From Lysobacteraceae bacterium PS02065 (GTDB lineage Bacteria; Pseudomonadota; Gammaproteobacteria; Xanthomonadales; Rhodanobacteraceae), in NCBI GenBank assembly GCA_029959555.1, contig JASCPI010000001.1:62001-126000 (forward strand): 64,000 bases of DNA, written 5' to 3'. The notes beneath the pieces were generated by a model. It did not search any database. It was given only the letters and a program-made list of their open reading frames with translations, and was not told the DNA's origin. Made by a program: the position numbers and the translations under genes. Positions within the stretch are counted from its first letter, which is position 1. Each line of letters starts with the position of its first letter. This document shows, piece after piece, positions 38,175-49,349 of the stretch.

Positions 38175-39929
38175 TCAATACACGTCGCGTCGATAACGCA
38201 TCGCGGCGGTCAGCGCATCGACGCGGGTGCTGCCGAGCACCTCGCGCAGCGCGGCGTCGACGCCGGGTGCCATGCCCTGCAGGCTGCCGCAGACGTAGAT
38301 CGAGGCGCCGTCGTCGATCCACGTACGCAGCGTGTCGGCGGCCTCGCGAAGGCGCTGCTGCACGTAGGTGCCGCGGGGTTCGTCGCGCGAGAACGCGAGA
38401 TCGAGGCGCTCGATCGCGCCTTCGGCCTGCCAGCGTTCGAGGTCGTCGCGGTAGTGGTAGTCGATCGCCGCGTTGCGTTCGCCGAACACGAGCCAGTTGC
38501 GACGATGACCCGCGGCGATGCGTGCCTTGAGCAGCGCGCGCAGGCCCGCGAGGCCCGTGCCGTTGCCGATCAGGATGAGCGGACGCGCGTCGCCGGGCAC
38601 ATGGAAGTTCGAGTTCGCACGCAGGCGCAGCGCGATCGATGCACCGATCGGCGCGTACGCGGTGAGCCAGCCGCCGCCGATGCCCAGTGAACCGTCAGGG
38701 CGGCGCATCTGGCGCAGCAGCAGGTGGATCGCACCGTCGGCCGGCATCGACGCGATCGAGTACTCGCGATGCGGCAGCGGCACGAGACCTGACGCGACGC
38801 TCGCGGCGTCGAACGGCACGGGCAGCGGCAGGGTCGGCAATACGCTCGCGGCAAGACGTTCGGCGAACGTCGTCGCGGCGCCCTCCGTGTCGGGCACGCT
38901 CGCGCCACCGTCGAGACCGACCGCGGCGAGCCACGCCGCGACGGCCTGCGGTCCGTGGCGCGGACCGATCTCGGCGATGTCGCCGGCGTCCCAGCGCAAC
39001 TGTGCGGGATCGTCGGGACGCAGCGCGAGGTGGAAGCACGGGTCGCCGAGGCTGCCTGGATTGAGGTGCACGCGCTCGACGAGGTGCCACGAGGCGTAGC
39101 GCGGCGTCTCCCAGTCCGGCATGTCGGTACGATCGGCGAGCAGACCGACCTGGTGCTGCCAATGGCGCAGTGCGCCGTCGTCGCCGTTGTCGACCTCGAC
39201 CGGATCGAACAGCGCGGTCGCGCCGCAGCGGCGCAGCCACTGGTCGACCTGGTGGCCGAACGCGCAGTAGTTGACGTACTCGCTGTCACCGAGCGCGAGC
39301 ACGCCGCAGGTCAGCTGCGAGAGATCGAGGTCGGCCTGCATGAGCGTGCCGACGACGCCGATCGCGCTGTCGGGCGCATCGCCCTCGCCGGTCGTGCTCG
39401 CGACGAACAGCGCGCGGCGTGCCGCGACCAGCATCGCCTCGTCGAGCTGCGCGAACGACACGAGGCGAACCTCGACGCCGGCTTCGCGCAGCGAGTCGGC
39501 GGTCTGTCCCGCGATCTGCTCGGCGAAGCCGGTCTGGCTCGCGTAGGCGACGAGCAACGGAGGTTCCGTCGCTTCGACGGCCTGCGATGCGACAACGCCG
39601 GCCACCGCAACACCCGACGTCGTTGCGATCGTTGCAGGTGTCGACGCACTCGCCGCGACCGCGACAGGCTTCACCGCGATGGACACGTCCCTGCCCGTGG
39701 CCGACGCACGCGCGGCGCGACGACGGTACAACGCGAACAGCGCGCACGCCGCGACGTAGACGAGCGCGACGATCGCCGCACCGAGGATGCGCGACGGGCC
39801 CGGATCGCCCCAGCCCAGCGAACCGCGCTGCCACGCGAGCAGTGCGAACGCGATACCGACGAGCACGGCGCCCGTCGCGAGATGGCCGAGCAGGTGGCGG
39901 CTCGGACGTACGGCACGTGGCGTCGTCAT
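38175..39929 (-). CDS. Membrane-anchored NADPH flavoprotein reductase (CysJ/P450-reductase-like)
   Basis: A 584-residue protein. Two N-terminal helices (HLATGAVLVGIAFALLAW and ILGAAIVALVYVAACALFALY) anchor a flavodoxin domain (LLVAYASQTGFAEQIAGQTA, VASTTGEGDAPDSA, GVLALGDSEYVNYCAFG). A ferredoxin-reductase-like domain follows, with FAD motif REYSIASM and NADPH motifs LILIGNGTGLAGLRALL, NWLVFGERN and IYVCGSLQGMA. It should pass electrons from cytosolic NADPH through FAD and FMN into the membrane. The ATG at 39929 overlaps the apbE stop (ATGA). It is last in the five-gene iron operon, where it probably supplies reducing power to the PepSY and flavinylated partners. Confidence 0.92.
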   Translation of the reverse strand: MTTPRAVRPSRHLLGHLATGAVLVGIAFALLAWQRGSLGWGDPGPSRILGAAIVALVYVAACALFALYRRRAARASATGRDVSIAVKPVAVAASASTPATIATTSGVAVAGVVASQAVEATEPPLLVAYASQTGFAEQIAGQTADSLREAGVEVRLVSFAQLDEAMLVAARRALFVASTTGEGDAPDSAIGVVGTLMQADLDLSQLTCGVLALGDSEYVNYCAFGHQVDQWLRRCGATALFDPVEVDNGDDGALRHWQHQVGLLADRTDMPDWETPRYASWHLVERVHLNPGSLGDPCFHLALRPDDPAQLRWDAGDIAEIGPRHGPQAVAAWLAAVGLDGGASVPDTEGAATTFAERLAASVLPTLPLPVPFDAASVASGLVPLPHREYSIASMPADGAIHLLLRQMRRPDGSLGIGGGWLTAYAPIGASIALRLRANSNFHVPGDARPLILIGNGTGLAGLRALLKARIAAGHRRNWLVFGERNAAIDYHYRDDLERWQAEGAIERLDLAFSRDEPRGTYVQQRLREAADTLRTWIDDGASIYVCGSLQGMAPGVDAALREVLGSTRVDALTAAMRYRRDVY

Positions 39930-40936
39930 CGTGCGACCACCTTCTCGAATGCGGGTGTCATGCGTTCCTCGAAACCCTCGCCATGGCGCGTGATGAACAG
40001 CACCGCGAGGCCAAGGCGCTGCGCGTAATCCCAGCCTTCGTCGGGACCGAGCACGGTCAGCGCGGTCGCGAGCGCATCGGCCTGCATGCAGTCCGCGTGC
40101 ACGACCGTGACCGAAGCGAGGGCGTGCGCAACGGGCTCGGCCGTGCGCGGGTCGATCGTGTGCGAGTAGCGCCGTCCGCGCTGCTCGAAGAAATGGCGGT
40201 AGTCGCCCGACGTCGCGAGCGAAAGATCGCGCAGCACGAGCACGTGCTGCGCGTCGACGCCGTCGGTGCGGTCGTTCTCGACCGGGCGCTGCACGGCGAC
40301 GTGCCAGTCGGTGCCGTCGGGACGTCGTCCCTTCGCACGCAGCTCGCCACCGACCTCGACGAGGTAGTCGGCAATACCGGCGCGATCGAGATGGCGCGCG
40401 ACCTCGTCGACGCCGAAGCCCTTCGCGATCGACGAGAGGTCGATCATCGTGTCGCCGGGCTGCAGCACGCGACCATCGTCGCGGAACGCGACACGCTGCC
40501 AGCCGACGCGCGCACGTGCGGCGGCGATCTGCTCCGCCGACGGCGCCTCGTGGCGCTCGCCGTCGGGGCCGAAACCCCATAGCGACACGAGCGGGCCGAC
40601 GGTCGGATCGTAGGCGCCGCCGCTGTCGCGCGCGAGCGCGAACGCGGCGTCGAGGACCTGCTTCGCCTCGGCCGGGAACGCGAACCACGTGCCTGCGGGC
40701 GAACGGTTGTAGCGTGTGAGGTCGGCGTCGGCTTCCCAGGTGCTCATCTGCGCGACGACCTCGTCGAGCTCGGCCTGGATGCCGGCGCGCAGCGTCGTGT
40801 CGGCATCGTCGCGCGCGGCGAGCTTGACCGACCACGTCGTGCCCATCGTCTCGCCCTCGAGAACCTGCAGGCGCGGCGAACCGCAACCGGCGCAGGCGAG
40901 CACGACGAAGGCGAGCAGGAAGCGGAAAGCGGTCAT
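39926..40936 (-). CDS. apbE: FAD:protein FMN transferase (ApbE)
   Basis: A 336-residue lipoprotein: the signal ends LACAGC, with the lipobox Cys. The ApbE fold shows GETMGTTWSVKL, the central DLSSIAKGFGVDEVA motif and SHTIDPRTAEPV, which carries the conserved His and Asp. It covalently attaches FMN from FAD to a Thr in [ST]GA[TS] motifs of periplasmic proteins. The likely client is the DUF2271 protein two genes upstream, which carries DGVTGAT. The start at 40936 (MTAFRFLLAFVVLACAGCG) gives a proper lipoprotein signal. Confidence 0.95.
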   Translation of the reverse strand: MTAFRFLLAFVVLACAGCGSPRLQVLEGETMGTTWSVKLAARDDADTTLRAGIQAELDEVVAQMSTWEADADLTRYNRSPAGTWFAFPAEAKQVLDAAFALARDSGGAYDPTVGPLVSLWGFGPDGERHEAPSAEQIAAARARVGWQRVAFRDDGRVLQPGDTMIDLSSIAKGFGVDEVARHLDRAGIADYLVEVGGELRAKGRRPDGTDWHVAVQRPVENDRTDGVDAQHVLVLRDLSLATSGDYRHFFEQRGRRYSHTIDPRTAEPVAHALASVTVVHADCMQADALATALTVLGPDEGWDYAQRLGLAVLFITRHGEGFEERMTPAFEKVVAR

Positions 40937-41049
40937 GGCGTGTCGGGAGCGAGGAGATCGAGGCGGGCGGTGGCGCGTGGCGCGGAAAACGCGACGGGCG
41001 GCACGAGGGCCGCCCGTCGCGAACCGTCCCGGGCGAGCCCGGGCGAACC

Positions 41050-41859
41050 TTACTGCGGCAGCACCTCGAGCGTCACGACGTAGCTCGCGCGGCGCTGCGT
41101 CGCGGGCGGCGTGGTCGCCTTGTCGTCCTGGAACGAGGTCTCGAGCCAGTAGCGGCCCGCGTTCGGCCACGTCACGCTGAAGCTGCCGTCGGCGCCGGTG
41201 GTCGCCTTGATCTCGTTCTGGCGGTCACGGTAGCGGATGCCGTCCGGCACGATCTCGATCTCGAGGCCGGCAGCGGGCTTGCCGTCGAGCACGAGCTTGA
41301 ACGTCGCCGCCTCGCCCGCGAACAGGTCGTTCGGGTGCGTGACCGGCACGAGCTCGATGCCCTGCCCGGTCGGCTTGAGCGCGCCGTCGCTCGGCTTGCC
41401 GGCCGTCACGAAGGTCTCGATGCGGCCGTTGGACTGCGTCACCTTGAGGTCCTTGGCACCCTTCGGCACTTCCTTGGCGAACGTCTCGGCGTTGCCGCGC
41501 CAGCGCTTGGGCTTGCCGTCCTCTTCCCAGTTCGCGAACAGGCCGGCGTTGACCGTCGCGATGCGGTACGTGCCCTGCTGCGTGAGGTGCAGGTCGAACG
41601 TGCTGCGGTACTTGCCGGTCGCGCTGTTCTCGGGCGTGGCGGGCGTGCCATCGGGCGCCGTGATGACGAGCGAATCCAGGCGCAGCGGCACGTGGTTGAA
41701 GTAGAAGATGTCGTTGGACACCGCGGCGTCGACCGTGATCCACGGATCCTTCGCCGAAAGGACCGTCTCGGACGGCAGCAGCCAGGCCTTGTGCGCATGC
41801 GCGGACATCGGCAGGACCAGGGCGAGCGCGAGCGCGCTCCACTTCATCGTGATCTTCAT
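41050..41859 (-). CDS. DUF4198 periplasmic protein
   Basis: A 269-residue protein with a signal peptide (MKWSALALALVLPMSAHAH). The mature N-terminus HKAWLLPSETVLS is typical of DUF4198, with an Ig-like C-terminal part (DGKPAAGLEIEIVPDG, TTGADGSFSVTWPNAGRYWLE). Members are often encoded with TonB receptors or metal-uptake genes; no catalytic residues are known to me. A GGAG site lies 7 nt before the ATG at 41859; an ATG at 41847 is possible. It sits between DUF2271 and apbE in the iron operon. The early His (HAHKAW) could bind a metal, which is an inference. Confidence 0.88.
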   Translation of the reverse strand: MKITMKWSALALALVLPMSAHAHKAWLLPSETVLSAKDPWITVDAAVSNDIFYFNHVPLRLDSLVITAPDGTPATPENSATGKYRSTFDLHLTQQGTYRIATVNAGLFANWEEDGKPKRWRGNAETFAKEVPKGAKDLKVTQSNGRIETFVTAGKPSDGALKPTGQGIELVPVTHPNDLFAGEAATFKLVLDGKPAAGLEIEIVPDGIRYRDRQNEIKATTGADGSFSVTWPNAGRYWLETSFQDDKATTPPATQRRASYVVTLEVLPQ

Positions 41860-41876
41860 TCGGGATCTCCGGGCGG

Positions 41877-42392
41877 TTACGGGTTGAGGTCGAGCTTGAC
41901 GACGCCGAGTTCGTGCTCGCCCTTGGCCTGCAGGTTCTGCTTCTGCGCGGCGGGCCAGTCGAACGGGATGCGGATCAGTTCGCGGCCGCCGACTTCGCGC
42001 GCGGCCTCGACGACGAGGCCGTACTTGCCGGGCGGCAGCGTCGACAGCGGCGCCTTGGCCGCATCGAACGAGAGCTGGTGCTGGCCGACCGGACGCGTCG
42101 CGCCGGTCACGCCGTCGATCGGGAAGGTCTGGTCGCGGCCGCTGCGGCGCCACCACTGGCGCAGGTCGGCGAGCCACTTGGTGCCCTTGCCCTCGCTGGT
42201 GTCCTTCTGCATGTACCAGACGGACAGGTTCGCAGCGACGCTCTGGTCGGGCTTCTCGATCCAGATCGCGACGTAGGGGCGGTGGTACTCGGAAGCGTCG
42301 ATGCGCGGGATCTCGACGGTCACGTCGAGTCCGGCCGCGAACGCGGGGGCGCTGGCCAGGACGGCGAGCAGGGCGAGAAGGCGTCTGGACAT
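41877..42392 (-). CDS. DUF2271 periplasmic protein, candidate flavinylated electron carrier
   Basis: A 171-residue protein with a signal peptide ([15 protein letters not shown]). The mature protein is DUF2271: RPYVAIWIEKPDQSVAANLSVW and KWLADLRQWWRRSG. Residues 93-99 read DGVTGAT, fitting the ApbE target motif, with Thr99 as the predicted FMN acceptor. The GVTGATRPVG segment lies in a loop between strands. GAGG lies 6 nt before the ATG. Its neighbours are a PepSY reductase (12 bp upstream) and DUF4198. By context it probably relays electrons in the periplasm to ferric siderophore; the flavinylation itself is an inference from the motif. Confidence 0.88.
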   Translation of the reverse strand: MSRRLLALLAVLASAPAFAAGLDVTVEIPRIDASEYHRPYVAIWIEKPDQSVAANLSVWYMQKDTSEGKGTKWLADLRQWWRRSGRDQTFPIDGVTGATRPVGQHQLSFDAAKAPLSTLPPGKYGLVVEAAREVGGRELIRIPFDWPAAQKQNLQAKGEHELGVVKLDLNP

Positions 42393-42403
42393 GATCAACC
42401 TCG

Positions 42404-43027
42404 TCAATGGATGAAAAGGATCGCCACGAGCAGCATCACGACGCCGCCGAGGCCGACCAGCGGCCACGTCATCGGGCGCTGGCGCGAATGCATCTGGAGC
42501 AGGAAGAAGCCGGTGATCGAGAACACGATGCAGGCGACCGCGAACAGGTCGAGGAACCAGCTCCACGCGGTGCCGGTGTTGCGGCCCTTGTGCAGGTCGT
42601 TGAGGTAGGAGATCCAGCCGCGGTCGGTGCGCTCGTACTCGACCGCGCCGTCCTCGCGCTGGATGCTGAGCCAGGCGTCGCCGCCGGCACGCGGCATCGA
42701 CACGTAGACCTCGGCCTCGGACCACTCGCCCTCGCGCGCACCGACGCGCACGTCGAGTTCGCTCGCGAGCCAGGCGCGTACGGGTTCGGGCAGCGGCGCC
42801 TTGTCGGCCTCGACCGTCGCGAGCGCGGCGCGCACGTCCGCGGGCAACTCGCCCTTGAGCGTGGTGACCTTCGGACTGGCCTCGATCTGGCCGGAATGGT
42901 TGAGCGTGATGCCGGTGATGCTGAAGAGCAGGATGCCGATCAGGCAGATCGCCGAGCTGATCCAGTGCCACTGGTGAAGCGTCTTCAACCAGTACGACCG
43001 ACGCCTGGGATCCGGCTTGCTGTCCAT
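42404..43027 (-). CDS. PepSY-associated membrane protein, probable siderophore-iron reductase component
   Basis: A 207-residue protein. The first helix LHQWHWISSAICLIGILLFSITG is followed by the LNH and a periplasmic PepSY-like domain. The segment ISYLNDLHKGRNTGTAWSWFLDLFAVACIVFSITGFFLL contains the conserved helix pair with histidines (LHQWHW, NDLHKG) suited to haem b binding. The last helix is LVGLGGVVMLLVAILF. Family members act as inner-membrane reductases for ferric siderophores. It is the first gene of the operon, and a Fur-like box overlaps its promoter about 60 bp upstream. Confidence 0.88.
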   Translation of the reverse strand: MDSKPDPRRRSYWLKTLHQWHWISSAICLIGILLFSITGITLNHSGQIEASPKVTTLKGELPADVRAALATVEADKAPLPEPVRAWLASELDVRVGAREGEWSEAEVYVSMPRAGGDAWLSIQREDGAVEYERTDRGWISYLNDLHKGRNTGTAWSWFLDLFAVACIVFSITGFFLLQMHSRQRPMTWPLVGLGGVVMLLVAILFIH

Positions 43028-43066
43028 CGGGCGTGGTGTCGGGAAACGCGGGGCGGGAAGCCGGCG

Positions 43067-43097
43067 ATTACATCACATAATGAGAATCAGTCGCAAT
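43067..43097 (-). promoter_or_regulatory. Promoter overlapped by Fur-box-like operator, PepSY-ApbE operon
   Basis: Minus-strand -35 TTGCGA (43091-43096), 18-bp spacer and -10 TGTAAT (43067-43072). A Fur-like 19-mer, AATGAGAATCAGTCGCAAT (plus strand, 43079-43097), differs from the TonB-receptor box at only three positions and covers the -35 and spacer. The two units are therefore probably co-repressed by iron. Confidence 0.7.
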
Positions 43098-43180
43098 TGA
43101 GCTTGCAACGGTTTACATCGCGACGGAACGTCGCAACCTCGCACTCGCCGACACGCCGCGGGAGGCGCCGAAAGGCGATC

Positions 43181-43711
43181 TCACAGCGGCTTGCGCAGGA
43201 TCTCGAAACGCAGGTCGTCCCGCTTCGGGATGCCGAAGCGCTCGTCGCCGTACGGGAAAGGCTTGTGCAGGCCCGTACGCACGTAGCCGCGACGCTCGTA
43301 CCACGCGATCAGTTCGGCGCGCACGTCGATCACGGTCATCTCCATGATCGTGCAGGCCCAGTCCTCGCGCGCGATGCGCTCGGCCTCGGCGAGCACGTGC
43401 TTGCCGGTGCCAGCCCCCTGCCCCTCCGGGCGCACCGAGAACATGCCGAAGTAGGCCGTGCGCCCCTGCAGCTGCAGCTCGCAGCACGCGACGATCGCGC
43501 CATCGCGCTCGGCGACGAGCACACGCGCGGTGTCGCTCGCGACGAGCGTGCGCAGACCTTCGGGGTCGATGCGCTGGCCGTCGAGCAGGTCGGCCTCGGT
43601 GGTCCAGCCCTGGCGGCTCGCGTCGCCGCGGTACGCGGATTCGACGAGCGCGACGAGCACCGGCACGTCGGCCGTGGTGGCGAAGCGGAAGGCGAGCGGT
43701 GCCGATGTCAT
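43181..43711 (-). CDS. GNAT family N-acetyltransferase
   Basis: A 176-residue protein. The acetyl-CoA binding loop is visible as FSVRPEGQGAGTGKHVLAEAER (Q/R-x-x-G-x-G/A pattern), with LIAWYERRGYVRTG as the C-terminal strand-helix of the fold. It acetylates an unknown amine. It begins 4 bp after the sufS stop, so it is the tail of the suf operon; whether it has a role there is unknown. Confidence 0.9.
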   Translation of the reverse strand: MTSAPLAFRFATTADVPVLVALVESAYRGDASRQGWTTEADLLDGQRIDPEGLRTLVASDTARVLVAERDGAIVACCELQLQGRTAYFGMFSVRPEGQGAGTGKHVLAEAERIAREDWACTIMEMTVIDVRAELIAWYERRGYVRTGLHKPFPYGDERFGIPKRDDLRFEILRKPL

Positions 43712-43715
43712 CGGG

Positions 43716-44966
43716 TCAGCCCAGCAGCGTGCGCACGCGGCCGATCGCCGCGACGAAGCGGTCGATCTCCTCGTGCGTGTTGTAGAACGCCAACGACGCG
43801 CGCAGGGTCGCCGGCACGCCGTAGAACTGCATGAGCGGATGCGCGCAGTGGTGGCCCGAGCGCACCGCGACGCCTTCGTGATCGAGCAGCGTGGCGAGAT
43901 CGTGCGCGTGCACGCCGTCGATCAGGAACGCGATCACGGCAGCCTTGTCCGGCGCCTCGCCGAATATGCGCAGTCCGGGCACCTCGCGCAGCGCGGCGGT
44001 CGCGTAGGCGAGCAGCTCGCGCTCCCGCGCAGCGATGCGTTCGATGCCGAGTGCCTCGACGTAGCGGATCGCCGCGGCGAGGCCGACGAAGCCGGCGATG
44101 TTCGGCGTGCCGGCCTCGAAGCGGTGCGGCGGATCGGCGAAGGTCGTGCCCTCGAAGCGCACCTCGCGGATCATCTCGCCGCCGCCGAAGAACGGCGGCA
44201 TCGCCTCGAGATGCTCGCGCTTCGCCCACAGCGCGCCGGTACCGGTCGGCCCGAACAGCTTGTGTCCCGTGATCGCGTAGAAATCGCAGTTGAGCGCACG
44301 CACGTCGAGGCGCAGGTGCGGCGCGGCCTGCGAGCCGTCGACGAGCAGCGGAATGCCGCGCCGGCGGCACTCGCGGCCGAGCTCGGCGACCGGATTGATC
44401 GTGCCGAGCACGTTCGAGACATGCGTGACCGCGGCGAGCTTGACGTCGGGCGTCAGCAGCTCGACGAAACGCTCGACGATGAGCTCGCCCTGCGGCGTGA
44501 TCGGCGCGACCTTGAGCGTCGCGCCCGTGCGTGCACAGACGAGCTGCCACGGCACGATGTTGGCGTGGTGCTCCATCTGCGTGACGAGGATCGTGTCACC
44601 CGGACCGAGCCGCGGCATCGCGTGGCTGTAGGCGACGAGGTTGATCGCCTGGGTCGTGCCCGAGACGAGCACGATCTCGTTGCGCGACGACGCGCCGAGC
44701 AGGCGCGCGATCGCATCGCGTGCGCCCTCGTAGGCGTTGGTCGCTTCCTCGCCGAGCGCATGCATCGCGCGTGCGACGTTGGCATTGGTGCGGCGGTAGA
44801 AATCGTCGACGGCCTCGATCACGACGGCCGGTTTCTGCGCGGTGTTCGCGTTGTCGAAGTACACGAGCGGCTTGCCGTGGACCTCGCGCGCGAGCAGCGG
44901 GAAGTCGGCGCGAATGCGCTCGACGTCGATCGGATCGGAAATGGCGTGGGTGGGCAGCGTGGTCAT
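43716..44966 (-). CDS. sufS: Cysteine desulfurase SufS
   Basis: A 416-residue PLP enzyme that takes sulfur from cysteine for Fe-S cluster assembly. Features seen: VYFDNANTAQKP, the EHHAN substrate motif, the PLP lysine in ITGHKLFGPTGTG, and the catalytic cysteine in RSGHHCAHPLM (Cys374), the group II pattern. The usual first-motif serine DNAA(T/S)S is changed to DNANT. The ATG at 44966 matches the family N-terminus (DVERIRADFPLL). It lies 58 bp after sufD. No sufE or sufU partner is encoded in this window. Confidence 0.96.
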   Translation of the reverse strand: MTTLPTHAISDPIDVERIRADFPLLAREVHGKPLVYFDNANTAQKPAVVIEAVDDFYRRTNANVARAMHALGEEATNAYEGARDAIARLLGASSRNEIVLVSGTTQAINLVAYSHAMPRLGPGDTILVTQMEHHANIVPWQLVCARTGATLKVAPITPQGELIVERFVELLTPDVKLAAVTHVSNVLGTINPVAELGRECRRRGIPLLVDGSQAAPHLRLDVRALNCDFYAITGHKLFGPTGTGALWAKREHLEAMPPFFGGGEMIREVRFEGTTFADPPHRFEAGTPNIAGFVGLAAAIRYVEALGIERIAARERELLAYATAALREVPGLRIFGEAPDKAAVIAFLIDGVHAHDLATLLDHEGVAVRSGHHCAHPLMQFYGVPATLRASLAFYNTHEEIDRFVAAIGRVRTLLG

Positions 44967-45024
44967 GGCGAAAGCGCTCGTGTGTCGGGGCCGCCCACCG
45001 CGCACGCGGGCGCGGCGGCGTGCA

Positions 45025-46352
45025 TCACGGTCGGTTCGGCGCGTCCTGCGCGGTCGGTGCCGCGACGTCGCGCGGCAGGTGGTCGAGCAGCACGGCGTCG
45101 ATGTGGTCGCGCAGCGCGGGATTCTCGAGCGAGTCGATCGCCACGCGGCAGAACGCGAGCGTCAGCAGCGCGCGCGCCTCGGACTCGGGCAGGCCACGCG
45201 AGCGCAGGTAGAACAGCGCGCGCTCGTCGAGCTGGCCGACCGTCGCGCCGTGTGCGGCCTTGACCTCGTCGGCGTGGATCACGAGCAGCGGCTGCGTGTC
45301 GATCTCGGCCTGGTCGGACAGCAGCAGGTTCTTGTTGGCGAGGCTCGCGTCGGTACCGTCGGCGCCCGGCGCGACCGTGATCGCGCCGTGGAACACGCCG
45401 CGCGAACGCGCGTCGGCGACGCCGCGCCAGACCATGTCGCTGCGCGTGTCACGCGCGAGATGGCGGATGTCGAGATGGGTGTCGACATGCTGACGGCCGT
45501 GCAGCGCGAACACGCCGCGCGACTCGAGCTGCGCGCGGTCGCCCGCGAGATCGACGACGAGATCGTGGCGCACGAGCTGGCCGCCGAGTTCGAGCGTGCG
45601 CAGGTTGAGCCGCGCGTCCTCGTCGAGCACGACGTCGCTGCGCCGCACGAGCACGCCGGCCTCGGCCGCCACCTGCATCTGCAACAGGTCGAGCGTGGCG
45701 CCGCGGCGCACGGCGACCTGCGCGACATGGTTGCCGAGATGCGCCTGCCCGTCCGTGCCGACGTGGCTCTCGATCAGGCGCAGCGACGCGCTCTCGCCGA
45801 GCTCGACGAGCACGCGCGACTGCCAGGCGACGTCACCGTCGGCCGGCACGCCGGCGAACACGAGGTGCACCGGTACGTCGACCTGCGCATCGGGCGCGAC
45901 GCGCACGAGCACGCCGTCGTCGACGAGCGCGGTGTTGAGGCGCGCGAACGCCTGGGACGCATCGTCGAAGCGACGCGCGAGCAGTGCGTGCACGCCGGTG
46001 TCGTCGAGCACGTCGACGAGCGGCGCGATGGTCAGACCCGAGGTCGCGGGCAGCTGCGAAAGGTCGGCTCGAAAACGGCCGTTGACGAACACGACACGCG
46101 GACCGTCGACGCCCGGCAACGCGACGAGCGAGGCCTCGACCGCCCGCCCGGCCGCGCCGGCGTCGCCGCGCGCATAGGCACGCTGGGCCAGCGCGCGCAG
46201 GCTCGTGTACTTCCACGCTTCGCTGCGTGCGCCGGGAAGACCGTCGCGCACGAGCGCCTCGCGCGCCTCGCGGCGTGCATCGTCGAGCCACGCGGCCTGC
46301 GAGGCGGGTGCCGCGCCCGCGTCGAGCAGGCGATCGAGCAGGACCGCAGCCA

Positions 46353-46353
<1 letters not shown>
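45025..46353 (-). CDS. sufD: Fe-S cluster assembly scaffold subunit SufD
   Basis: A 442-residue member of the SufBD family, forming the SufBC2D scaffold complex. The N-terminal GLPGARSEAWKYTSLRAL is the classic SufD signature. The C-terminal beta-helix includes HADEVKAAHGATVGQLDERALFYLRSRGL, with the conserved His in AAHGATVG. The start overlaps the sufC stop (TGATG), indicating coupling. Acts in the cytosol. Confidence 0.96.
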
Positions 46354-47123
<770 letters not shown>

Positions 47124-47174
47124 CCCAAACGATTCCCTGCATCACGCCTGCCGTGTCCACGGCGGCGCGACGCC

Positions 47175-47474
47175 TCAAAGAAATTTCGCGATCACGACAC
47201 CCGCCGTGATCGCGTACATGCCGGCCTGAAGCCATCTGAATCCAACCAGCCGGAACGCACCCGGGTCACCGCGCGTGTCCATGACCAGCGAGGCGGCCAG
47301 CATCACGAGCGTGAGCACGAACGGTGCCAGCAGAATCAGGTAGCTCGTGTGCTGATCGGGCCGCAGATAGGCGAAGACCGCGGCCGGCACGCCCACCAGT
47401 TGCACGAGCGGCACGAGCAGCCACGTCGCGAGCGCGTTGTGGAAGCTGCGGCTCTGCTCGAAGTGTTCGTACAC
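47175..47474 (-). CDS. Small membrane protein inside the suf operon
   Basis: 99 residues from a GTG start with a good AGGGAG site 5 nt upstream. It has three predicted helices: ATWLLVPLVQLVGVPAAVFAYL, SYLILLAPFVLTLVMLAASLVM and WLQAGMYAITAGVVIAKF. It has no cysteine and no known motif. It sits 26 bp after the DUF3703 gene and 51 bp before sufC. The family is not recognised. Placement within the suf transcript is the only clue to function. Confidence 0.75.
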   Translation of the reverse strand: MYEHFEQSRSFHNALATWLLVPLVQLVGVPAAVFAYLRPDQHTSYLILLAPFVLTLVMLAASLVMDTRGDPGAFRLVGFRWLQAGMYAITAGVVIAKFL

Positions 47475-47500
47475 GGCGACTCCCTGTGCAGCCTGTCCCT

Positions 47501-47838
47501 TCACTCCACGAAACGCCGCAGGTCCACGGGCACCGGCATCGGCTTGAACGCGCTCACGCGCGCGCCGCCGGTATTGCCCTTCGGCACCCACACGAGCGTC
47601 TTGGTCAGCGCCGCGAGCATGCGCGGCAGCTGGCCGACGACCTCGCGCAGGTCGCGGCGACGCAGGCCGTGCACGAACATGCGCCAGTGCACGAACGTGT
47701 GCGCGAACACCTTGCGCTGGCCGAGGATGTGGGCGCGCTCGAGGTGCGCGAACGCGACATCGGGAGAACCGCCGGCTTCCGCCTCGCCCGCTGCGGCGAG
47801 CTCGGCCTCCCAGCGTTCGCGCTGGCCGGGCTTCCAGT

Positions 47839-47842
<4 letters not shown>
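47501..47842 (-). CDS. DUF3703 domain protein inside the suf operon
   Basis: 113 residues, with [27 protein letters not shown] as the DUF3703 core and [21 protein letters not shown] towards the end. The conserved histidines ([16 protein letters not shown]) may bind metal, by inference. The ATG overlaps the sufB stop (ATGA), so translation is coupled to a core Fe-S scaffold gene. DUF3703 has no assigned function that I know of. Confidence 0.82.
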
Positions 47843-49332
<1,490 letters not shown>

Positions 49333-49349
49333 TCGGGCTGCCTTGCAGG

